16,360 nt of DNA from CAZHMN01 sp964533705. GTDB taxonomy: Bacteria > Electryoneota > B3-LCP. The notes under the pieces were generated by a model. That model ran no database searches. It was not told the origin of the DNA and saw nothing but the letters and a program-made list of their open reading frames with translations. A program made the position numbers and the translations under genes. The stretch is from contig CAZHMN010000068.1 in assembly GCA_964533705.1 (NCBI GenBank), forward strand, positions 1 through 16,360, in the 5' to 3' direction. Shown here one piece after another: positions 6,752 to 13,108 of the stretch (positions within the stretch are counted from its first letter, which is position 1; every line of letters starts with the position of its first letter).

Positions 6752-8713
6752 ATGTTCAAATTAATGGGTACGGATTTTATGCTTTCACTAAGACAGAAAA
6801 TAGCCTTCTTAATGGGTGCATCAAGTCTCTTCGCTTTGTTGACCGGCGGAGCTCTGACGATCGTTCATTTCGAGAGCAAGGTGCACAAACAAAGCGCCTT
6901 AGAGCTTGGTAGCATTTCCCGCAATACGCCCGCCATGATTGAAGCCGTGTGTAACGGATTGGCATCCCTTGGAAGAACGGCCGCTTTGACCAGCGAGGTC
7001 AGAAACTCCATTAGGAACGGCAAACCGGAAGAGTTATTCCTCTTCCTGGTCAAATTCCTTAACGTTAATCATCTTGATTATACGGAAGTTACGGATGCTT
7101 CCGGGATCGTCATCGTCAATATGGCGGATTCGCTGATCTGCGGTCAGCCCAGCACCAATCCGCTGGTGCCAATTGCGAACAGCGGTAGCCCTTTCGGTTA
7201 TGGAATCATAAGGGAGAATGATCAGCTCTACGTCGCCGCCACACTCCCGATTACCGATGAAAAAGGAATCATGGGCACGATCACTGTCGGCAATCTTTTT
7301 GACCGAAAATTGATGCAAAAACTGGCCAGTTTCCAGGGAGTCGACTTGGCATTATGGAAAGATCCAGACCAATCGGCCATCGTGCCGTTGGGAAAAGATC
7401 CCCTTCCACCGATCTCGCAAATATTGGAGGGCAGCGAAATCGCAGAACTGGTAGCCGGAAAGACGATCATCAAAAACGTTAAATTCGGCGATTCCACGCT
7501 CCAGTGCGCTTTCTTCGTTCAACCGGAGTTGGGTAGTCCTCGACTCGACTTCTATGCTTCCTATCGATCCATGAGGTTCCTGCAGGAGGCTTGGGGCCTA
7601 TCGCTTATTCATCTGACCGCCCTTTTCTTCCTGATTATAATCTTAGTTGTTTATTCGGCCTTGTGGTTCTCCAAGCGGGTGACGAAACCTCTGGTTGAAC
7701 TGGCTGAACTCGCCGGAAAACTGGCTGACATGGATTTCAACGAACAGGTCCCCATTAAAGGGCGAGACGAAATCAGTGAATTGGCTCGTTCGTTCAATAA
7801 CCTGGCGCGCGCTCTGAAGAACAATATCGCCAAAAAGGATCAGTACGCAACCGAACTCGCCAAATTAAACGAAGGCCTTGAACAGCAGGTCGCTGCACGC
7901 ACCGAAGAACTCGAACATAGTAACCTTCGCCTGAAGCGCGAGATCAGCGAGAAAAATGATTTCCTGCGTACCGTATCACATGACCTGGGTGCGCCCCTGC
8001 GCAACATCGGCGGGTTAACCCGCATGTTGGAGAAAAAATATGGTGATAGCCTTGGCGAAGAGGGAAAAGACAGGCTGGAGAGAATCCGCAACAACGTCTC
8101 TCGAGAATTAGAGATGATTGAACAGTTGCTGGAACTTTCCAGGCTGAAAACCCGGAGGCAAAAAAAGCAAATCGTAGATCTGATGGAGCTTCTGGCACAA
8201 ATACGTCAGGATCTCACCTATTCGATAGAGGAAAAGGGTATTCATCTCGTCGTCCTTGATGTTCTACCGTCTATCTGGGCGGAGAGAGATCGCATCCGTC
8301 AGCTTTTCCAGAATCTGATTGATAATGCCATTAAATATATGGGGGATAATCCTGAACCAGAGATCGCTATCGGCTGGTCGGAGAATCCCAAGGCCCACTT
8401 ATTCTGGGTGAAAGACAATGGCATCGGGATTCCCAATGATCAAAGAGAAAAAATATTTGGCGTTTTCAAGCGGGTGAAAACTAAAGAGGTCAATGCCGTC
8501 GAAGGCAAAGGTGTGGGACTAGCCTCAGTAAAGACAATCGTTGAGCTTTACGGTGGTGAGATATGGGTGGAGTCCCAGGTAGGATCCGGGAGCACCTTTT
8601 ACTTCACCTTCAATCGCTCCATAGTTGACCCGGAAATCAGGGGCGAAGAAACGATCCAGACTGAAGCCGAAGAAGAATTAGCGGGGATGTATGCAGAGGA
8701 TTCTGCTAATTGA
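6752..8713 (+). CDS. Transmembrane sensor histidine kinase (Cache-like sensor, HAMP, HisKA, HATPase)
   Basis: A 653-residue inner-membrane histidine kinase. TM1 is at about 17-38. A periplasmic Cache-like sensor domain spans about 40-280 (VTDASGIVIVNM, then LYVAATLPITDEKGIMGTIT). TM2 is at about 283-305, a HAMP linker at 306-358 and a coiled coil at about 360-402. The HisKA H-box is FLRTVSHDLGAPLRNIGG with phosphoacceptor H410. The ATP-binding domain has an N-box (QNLIDNAIKYMG, 520-531), G1 (DNGIGIP, 555-561), an F region (FGVFKRV) and G2 (GKGVGLASVKTIVELYGG, 585-602). It should autophosphorylate H410 and pass phosphate to the two response regulators encoded directly downstream; the ligand is unknown. 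The start is unsure: 6752, 6764 and 6779 (MLSLRQKIAF) all lack a strong Shine-Dalgarno, and 6779 would still retain TM1. The 3' end overlaps the next gene by 23 bases, implying translational coupling. Confidence 0.93.
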   Translation: MFKLMGTDFMLSLRQKIAFLMGASSLFALLTGGALTIVHFESKVHKQSALELGSISRNTPAMIEAVCNGLASLGRTAALTSEVRNSIRNGKPEELFLFLVKFLNVNHLDYTEVTDASGIVIVNMADSLICGQPSTNPLVPIANSGSPFGYGIIRENDQLYVAATLPITDEKGIMGTITVGNLFDRKLMQKLASFQGVDLALWKDPDQSAIVPLGKDPLPPISQILEGSEIAELVAGKTIIKNVKFGDSTLQCAFFVQPELGSPRLDFYASYRSMRFLQEAWGLSLIHLTALFFLIIILVVYSALWFSKRVTKPLVELAELAGKLADMDFNEQVPIKGRDEISELARSFNNLARALKNNIAKKDQYATELAKLNEGLEQQVAARTEELEHSNLRLKREISEKNDFLRTVSHDLGAPLRNIGGLTRMLEKKYGDSLGEEGKDRLERIRNNVSRELEMIEQLLELSRLKTRRQKKQIVDLMELLAQIRQDLTYSIEEKGIHLVVLDVLPSIWAERDRIRQLFQNLIDNAIKYMGDNPEPEIAIGWSENPKAHLFWVKDNGIGIPNDQREKIFGVFKRVKTKEVNAVEGKGVGLASVKTIVELYGGEIWVESQVGSGSTFYFTFNRSIVDPEIRGEETIQTEAEEELAGMYAEDSAN

Positions 8714-9386
8714 AGATGACAGCGATCAGGCTTTGCTGACTCGGGAAGCCTTGGTGGATGGTTTCGGCGATGTGGAGATCATAGTCGTACAGTGCGGTGA
8801 AGACGCTCTCAAGCAGGAACTTAACTCCTTCGACGTCATTCTTCTCGACTATAATCTGCCCGATATGACCGGCCTGGATGTGCTCAAGAAGATGTCAGAC
8901 CGAGAGCACGGTCCGGTTATTATGATCACCGGTGAGGAAGTATTGGAAATCGCTGTGGAATCACTTAAAGAAGGTGCCGATGATTTTATCACCAAAACGA
9001 TTGATCTCCCGCAATTGTTGCCTCACGTCGTGCAGCGAACCGTCTCCGGGTTTTATTGGAGACGGAACATGGAAGCGATGGAGATCAGGGAGCGCGAGAA
9101 AAAAATCCAAATTGAAACCTTGAAGCGAATCATGATGACCCTGGCCCATCATCTGAACAATGCCGTAATGCCAATCATATTTTCGGCGGAACTTTGTCAG
9201 CGCAACCAATATTCAAAGGAAAAGGCCGGTAACCTGGTGGATACCTGCCTCAGAGAAGCTCGTAGGATCAACGAAATTATCGAAAGATTCGAAAAATTTA
9301 TCGAAGATGAAGAATTTAAATACATGGATTACCTTGATTTAAAGGACGCCATGTTCGATTTAGAACAGTCCGTTAGCCAGGAATAG
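8691..9386 (+). CDS. Response regulator receiver fused to a histidine-kinase DHp domain without ATPase domain
   Basis: A 231-residue cytosolic protein. Residues 1-120 form a receiver domain with acidic pocket D9/D10, phosphoacceptor D53 (LLDYNLPDMTG), T80 and K102. A coiled coil (about 125-147) leads into a segment that reads as a complete dimerisation/histidine-phosphotransfer domain. Its H-box is TLAHHLNNAVMPIIFSAEL, with H153 in the position of the histidine in AHDFNN-type kinases. A second helix (about 176-208, REARRINEIIERFEKF) follows, then the usual exit YLDLKDAMFDLE. The protein ends there with no N-box, G1 or G2 and no in-frame remnant of them beyond the stop. It cannot autophosphorylate by itself. 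By analogy with Spo0B and ChpT it may relay phosphate between receiver domains. It overlaps the kinase gene by 23 bases and is followed after 10 bases by a second regulator. Confidence 0.88.
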   Translation: MQRILLIEDDSDQALLTREALVDGFGDVEIIVVQCGEDALKQELNSFDVILLDYNLPDMTGLDVLKKMSDREHGPVIMITGEEVLEIAVESLKEGADDFITKTIDLPQLLPHVVQRTVSGFYWRRNMEAMEIREREKKIQIETLKRIMMTLAHHLNNAVMPIIFSAELCQRNQYSKEKAGNLVDTCLREARRINEIIERFEKFIEDEEFKYMDYLDLKDAMFDLEQSVSQE

Positions 9387-9396
9387 GTATGGACTG

Positions 9397-9843
9397 ATGA
9401 AGACCATCGGAAAGAATCCCATTTTGCTGGTAGATGATGACCCGGATTGCCGCCTGATTATTCGTGATACCATCGAAAATGTGGGCGTTACCGAGCAGAT
9501 CTTTGAGGTTTCATCTGGTGAGGAAGCGTTGGCCTTCGCGCGCCGCGAACCACCTTTCGAGAATGCTCCTCGAGCCGGATTGATCTATCTGGATATTGAA
9601 ATGCCCGGATTGAACGGAGTTGAGGTCTTGCGGATTCTCAAGAGCGATGAAAGAACACGAGACATTCCCGTTGTTATGATGACGGCCATTGATGAGGAAA
9701 AAGAAAAGCGAGACTCGGCTCTCTATGGAGCCAACTCCTACTGCGTAAAACCTTCCAATCATAATCAACTGATCGAAACGGTCATCAAAGCAACAGATTA
9801 CTGGTTAACAATCCACCAGTCCCCCGATCCCGTAAAATACTGA
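9397..9843 (+). CDS. Single-domain response regulator, Rcp1/CheY-like
   Basis: A 148-residue stand-alone receiver domain. It shows D13/D14 (LLVDDDPD), phosphoacceptor D66 (LIYLDIEMPGLNG), T96 (VVMMTAID) and K118 (YCVKPSN). The C-terminal helix ends TDYWLTIHQ, a pattern typical of the Rcp1-type regulators paired with sensor kinases and phytochromes. No output domain is present, so it should act by protein contact or as a phosphate sink or relay endpoint. It starts 10 bases after the REC-DHp gene; the likely Shine-Dalgarno (AGG within TAGGTATGG) overlaps that gene's stop codon. This makes it the last gene of the kinase operon, followed by a hairpin terminator. Confidence 0.92.
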   Translation: MKTIGKNPILLVDDDPDCRLIIRDTIENVGVTEQIFEVSSGEEALAFARREPPFENAPRAGLIYLDIEMPGLNGVEVLRILKSDERTRDIPVVMMTAIDEEKEKRDSALYGANSYCVKPSNHNQLIETVIKATDYWLTIHQSPDPVKY

Positions 9844-9869
9844 CCCCCTGTGTCCCCTCTGCTGCCCTG

Positions 9870-9892
9870 AACCGATCTCCCAATCGGTTTTA
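9870..9892 (+). terminator. Rho-independent terminator of the signalling operon
   Basis: A 7-bp stem (AACCGAT 9870-9876 with ATCGGTT 9883-9889) closes a 6-base loop and is followed by TTATAT. It lies 27 bases past the stop codon. The stem is modest and the U-tract short, hence medium confidence. Confidence 0.5.
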
Positions 9893-9958
9893 TATCCCAT
9901 TCAAAACTCCGCCACCCTCTTTACGTATATAAATTAAGATGATTGCATAAGTTTGCGC

Positions 9959-9987
9959 TTGATTTCTGAGGAGAGTTTATTTATTTT
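9959..9987 (+). promoter_or_regulatory. Candidate promoter of the selenoprotein gene
   Basis: TTGATT (9959-9964) and TATTTT (9982-9987) have a 17-base spacer. Transcription would begin near 9995, giving a leader of about 34 bases with TTTGGAG before the ATG. The region is AT-rich and other placements are possible. Confidence 0.35.
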
Positions 9988-10028
9988 AATAGTTGAATGA
10001 TGATGACAACGTTCGTTTGGAGTCTAAA

Positions 10029-11141
10029 ATGAAGACACTTATATCGGCCATCGCGCTGATCTCTCTGCTGGTTACGCCGGTGTTGAGCCAATACCGGGTC
10101 GGTGACCCCGTGGATGATTTCTCCCTGCCGAATTCCCAGGGTGTAAATATGTCCATGGCCGATTACCCGGATCGAATTATGTTCTTAGTTTTCTGGACTT
10201 CCACATGAGGTGGCGCCTGTATAGCTGAGAGTCAGCTCGTTGAAAGCCAGATTTGGCAACCCTACGAATCCTATGGGGTAATGGTATATGGCATTGGATA
10301 CAACGAAACAATCGCAAACCTCGGAGATTGGATCACAAACAATAATCTGACCTATACAGTCCTTGCCGATTTGGACGGTTCCGTATCAGAATCTTATTCG
10401 GGCTTCTTCGGAGGGCCAGCCGTTACGCCCTGGACGGCTATTGTCGGAGTGGATCGCATTCTGTACTTCTCGGAGGATGCTTATTCCTCTGCCGGCGATT
10501 CCCTGCACATGAGCGATATCCTGGCCGTCTTTGACTCGCTGTTCGCTCCCGAAATTTCCCCCGATCCGAGCTCATTGGACTTCGGTCAAGTCTCAATTGG
10601 CGAATCCGCCGATCTTGAAATTTCCCTTGATAACTCCGGTACCGGTCTCCTCGAAATTACCGATATCACCTCTTCATCGTCCGCTTTCGGTGCAACGCCC
10701 ACCCAGGGTGAAATCTATGCAGTGGATGATGAATTGGTCGTCACCGTAACCTTCACGCCTGAAGTGGAGGGGACTTACGATGAAACACTGACCGTCGTTT
10801 CCCCGGTTGGCAATCTCGAAATTCCCGTAACGGGTATCGGTAGCTCGGTTGGGGTTGAACCAGAAGAAATCACGCTTCCACAGGCTTTCGAAATTTCCTG
10901 CTACCCCAATCCGTTCAATCCTGAATTAACCATCTGGATCAACCTGGATAATTCCCAGGATGTAAGGGTTGAACTGTACGACGTTCAGGGAGCCAAACAG
11001 GACGAAGTGTGGCAGGGTTGGCTGCGAAAGGGTATCCACACACTAAAATGGGACGCTCAGAATACGCCATCCGGCCTCTATTTCCTGAAGGTCAGCGGGT
11101 GGGATCGGAGCGAGGTTGTCAAAGTCGTATTAGCCCGATAA
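10029..11141 (+). CDS. Predicted secreted thioredoxin-fold selenoprotein with Ig-like and C-terminal sorting domains (in-frame UGA = Sec60)
   Basis: A single reading frame of 370 residues if the TGA at 10206-10208 is read as selenocysteine. The signal peptide is residues 1-20. The AhpC/TSA-TlpA-like redoxin domain (about 21-172) opens VGDPVDDFSLPNSQGVNMSM. In FWTST-U60-GGAC64, Sec sits where TlpA-like proteins carry their nucleophilic cysteine, and VTP (132-134) supplies the thioredoxin cis-proline. An ASH/choice-of-anchor-type Ig-like domain (about 178-270) and a YPNPFNP sorting domain (about 288-370) follow. Domain homology runs straight across the TGA and no in-frame stop follows until TAA. 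A SECIS-like hairpin starts immediately downstream. UGA is a true stop elsewhere (4501, 9841). GGAG six bases before ATG 10029 sets the start over a TTG at 9993. A nonsense mutation or sequencing error is the main alternative. The protein should act outside the cytoplasm as a peroxidase or thiol-disulfide enzyme; its substrate is unknown. Confidence 0.8.
10206..10249 (+). promoter_or_regulatory. Bacterial SECIS-like element just 3' of the in-frame UGA
   Basis: The upper stem is a perfect 6 bp, AGCTGA (10223-10228) with TCAGCT (10232-10237). Its 3-base loop is GAG, with G first as bacterial SECIS models require. Twenty bases separate UGA from the loop, inside the 16-37 range of published bacterial SECIS models. 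A lower stem TGGC (10211-10214) with GCCA (10246-10249) closes a symmetric 8/8 internal loop. It lies wholly within coding sequence, as expected for SelB-dependent decoding in bacteria. Confidence 0.68.
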
Positions 11142-11157
11142 ATAACACTCGAGAGAG

Positions 11158-11191
11158 AAAAGGGTCGGAACATTCCGGCCCTTTTTCTTTT
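11158..11191. terminator. Strong bidirectional terminator between convergent genes
   Basis: A 12-bp stem (11158-11169 with 11174-11185, one G-T wobble on the plus strand) has an ACAT loop. It is followed by TCTTTT on the plus strand and preceded by a pyrimidine tail in minus-strand reading. It sits 16 bases after the selenoprotein stop and 8 bases beyond the motB stop, so it serves both genes. Confidence 0.85.
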
Positions 11192-11199
11192 ATTAGCGC

Positions 11200-11991
11200 T
11201 TAATTGTGATCGGATTGAGGCTGCGAAGAGAGATTTTCGGAGAAGGTCTGGGTTCGTTCCGGCGATTTCCAGCGGCCTTTTAAAAAGACAATGTCAACTC
11301 GTCGGTTTCGCTGCCGGCCTGCTTCGGTCTCATTGGAAGCTACCGGCTTCTGGTCAGCATAAGCTGCCGCCGAGATCTGACTTTCTGGAATCCCGGCGCG
11401 CCTTGTGAGGAAATATACAACGTTGGCAGCGCGAGCTGCGGAGAGTTGCCAGTTGGAAGGGAACTCGCGGGTCTTGATGGGAAGGTTGTCAGTATGCCCC
11501 TCGATCATGAGGGGGCGGCCACTCCTGATCAACACAGGTGTAATGTCGACTAGAAGTTTTAGCGCTTCTGGTCGCAGGGTGGCTTTACCGAGATCGAACA
11601 TGATGCTCTCAGTCAGGTGAACGACAACGCCCCGTTCCTCCACCTCAATGCTAACGCCACCGGCCATATCGGCCATGTCTTCGAGCACTTCGCTGATTTT
11701 GAGGGTTAAGTAAGCTTCCGACGTATCCGGATAGGCCCCACCTTCCAAATCCTCATAAGGTCCTGCCCCACCACCGATTGGAGGAATGCCGGGCTTGGGC
11801 ATCATCAAGGCCGGTTTGCCCTTAAAAGCCGTCCTCAGCGCCTCCCCCATACTCTTATAGCGTTCTAAGTCCACCCTTGACATGGAATAGAGGATGACGA
11901 ATAAGCCCAGCAGGAGAGTGATTAGGTCGGCGTAAGTCAGCAACCATCGCTCTTGATTACCTTCTTCTTCGTGTTTCTTCTTCTTTGCCAT
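11200..11991 (-). CDS. motB: Flagellar motor stator protein MotB (OmpA/PG-binding)
   Basis: A 263-residue inner-membrane protein. A lysine-rich cytoplasmic N-terminus precedes one TM segment (about 16-37, WLLTYADLITLLLGLFVILY) carrying the ion-binding D22 essential in MotB/PomB stators. A linker and plug region (about 40-110) includes a Gly/Pro-rich stretch. The OmpA-like peptidoglycan-binding domain (about 112-237) shows IMFDLGKATLRPEA, EGHTDNLPI, NWQLSAARAANVVYFL and RQRNRRVDIVF. It pairs with MotA to convert H+ or Na+ flow into flagellar rotation. Its start is 17 bases after the motA stop, so the two form an operon. Whether the coupling ion is H+ or Na+ cannot be told from this sequence. 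No other flagellar gene is in the window. Confidence 0.93.
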   Translation of the reverse strand: MAKKKKHEEEGNQERWLLTYADLITLLLGLFVILYSMSRVDLERYKSMGEALRTAFKGKPALMMPKPGIPPIGGGAGPYEDLEGGAYPDTSEAYLTLKISEVLEDMADMAGGVSIEVEERGVVVHLTESIMFDLGKATLRPEALKLLVDITPVLIRSGRPLMIEGHTDNLPIKTREFPSNWQLSAARAANVVYFLTRRAGIPESQISAAAYADQKPVASNETEAGRQRNRRVDIVFLKGRWKSPERTQTFSENLSSQPQSDHN

Positions 11992-12008
11992 AGCTGCTGT
12001 CTTTGTCG

Positions 12009-12800
12009 CTAGCTTCCCTCTTCTCCTTCTTCAGAAGAGACGATTCTCTGTGTGGGCGGTAGCATTAATTCCAGGTTGCGTCGGATCAGTGTAGGACTGG
12101 TACCGTTCTGGATGGCGATGATCCCGCTGGAAATAATATCCAACCAAAGTGATTCCTCTGCACTGCGGAATTTCAGCTTATCTGCTATGGGCATGTAGAT
12201 GACGTTGGCCATGAACACTCCCCAGAGAGTGGCCACGAATGCCATGGCGATGTGGTGCACCAATTCCGTGGGATCTTCTCCAGCCGATGCAAGGGTTACG
12301 ATCAGACCCATAACCGTTCCGATAATGCCCATGGTCGGCGAGTATCCGCCCATTTTCGTGAATATGCTGGCATTGATGTGATGGCGTTCCAGAATATAGG
12401 CCTTTTCCTCTTCTAATAATTTATTCGTCGAATCAACGTCTAATCCGTCTATCAAATGCAGCATGCCGTTGTGCAGGAAAGGGGAGTTTTTCACCTTCTC
12501 TAATTCCCTCTCCAATGCTAAGACCCCGTCCCTCCGGGCGATCGTGGCGAACTCCACGAGGGTTTCTATGGTTTTTTTATATTCGTGGCTATGCGGGAAA
12601 ATAGCCACTTTCACCACTTGCGGTAATTGCAGGATGGATTTGAGCGAGTTTCCGATGAACGCCGTTGCGACCGTGCCGCCTATAACGATCATCAAAGCCG
12701 GTATCTGAATGATGGCACCCATGGTGCCACCTTCCATCAGGAAGGAGCCGAAGATTGCGATAAGGCCCAGTGCCAGGCCAAAAACCGTTCCTTGATCCAT
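12009..12800 (-). CDS. motA: Flagellar motor stator protein MotA
   Basis: A 263-residue inner-membrane protein of the MotA/PomA family with four TM segments, at about 5-22, 30-50, 152-173 and 186-205. The cytoplasmic loop between TM2 and TM3 carries R90 and E97 (ARRDGVLALERELE), matching the E. coli rotor-interacting R90/E98. P155 (GGYSPTMGIIGTVMGLI) and P204 (YMPIADKLK) match E. coli P173 and P222, needed for torque generation. The C-terminus is acidic (SSEEGEEGS). It lies upstream of motB in the same operon, which ends at the shared bidirectional terminator. No convincing Shine-Dalgarno or promoter could be assigned. Confidence 0.95.
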   Translation of the reverse strand: MDQGTVFGLALGLIAIFGSFLMEGGTMGAIIQIPALMIVIGGTVATAFIGNSLKSILQLPQVVKVAIFPHSHEYKKTIETLVEFATIARRDGVLALERELEKVKNSPFLHNGMLHLIDGLDVDSTNKLLEEEKAYILERHHINASIFTKMGGYSPTMGIIGTVMGLIVTLASAGEDPTELVHHIAMAFVATLWGVFMANVIYMPIADKLKFRSAEESLWLDIISSGIIAIQNGTSPTLIRRNLELMLPPTQRIVSSEEGEEGS

Positions 12801-13108
12801 AAGATAATCGGCGCTATGACTTATATTGCTCCGGTGAGTTCTGGATGTGATCGCATAACCCTAATTCTTAATCGGAAGCTTCGCGCTTAATCTTGAACGA
12901 ATAGTGAAGGAATTCTCGGTATTTTTTATCTAAATATTTTGGAGTGCGCATTAAATTTTGCTTGACATTGTCCTTCATCCGAACTAAATTGAGCTTGCCG
13001 CCAGGGAGTGCTGCCGAAGTACCCCGGTCGGAGTGACGTGCTTTGTCATACCCGTTACCAACCTCTTGAAATCCTGAATCTCAATAAATTTCCTCCGAGG
13101 ACGAGCTT
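12801..13108. other. Divergent intergenic region between motA and the S8 protease gene
   Basis: No gene is seen in these 308 bases. The plus side has a near-consensus promoter at 12962-12990. The stretch from about 12997 to 13108 is a long leader that I could not match to a known riboswitch. The motA side (12801-12950) is AT-rich and contains no promoter I can defend. Confidence 0.6.
12962..12990 (+). promoter_or_regulatory. Strong sigma70-type promoter of the S8 protease gene
   Basis: A perfect TTGACA (12962-12967) and TAAATT (12985-12990) are spaced by 17 bases. Transcription would start near 12997, leaving a leader of about 110 bases before the ATG at 13109. Confidence 0.7.

Noticed and set aside
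9993..10208. A 71-codon gene starting at TTG 9993 and ending at the TGA
   Set aside because: The TTG has no Shine-Dalgarno, while ATG 10029 has GGAG at good spacing and begins a proper signal peptide. The TGA is internal to a longer conserved frame, so this is not a complete gene.
10206..10208. UGA reassigned to Trp or Gly throughout the genome
   Set aside because: TGA ends the lyase (4501-4503) and the single-domain regulator (9841-9843) at the expected family lengths, and no other gene has an internal TGA.
10281..11141. A separate gene starting at ATG 10281
   Set aside because: It would begin inside the thioredoxin fold (middle of VMVYGIGYNE), without signal peptide or ribosome site. It is the C-terminal part of the selenoprotein frame.
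12840..12900. A sigma28-like flagellar promoter (CCGATTAA) upstream of motA
   Set aside because: The -10-like string is imperfect and the -35 region matches only about half of the consensus at the right spacing; not enough to claim.
13010..13065. Cyclic-di-GMP or other riboswitch in the protease leader
   Set aside because: Key conserved segments of the classes I know (for example the GEMM core) are absent.
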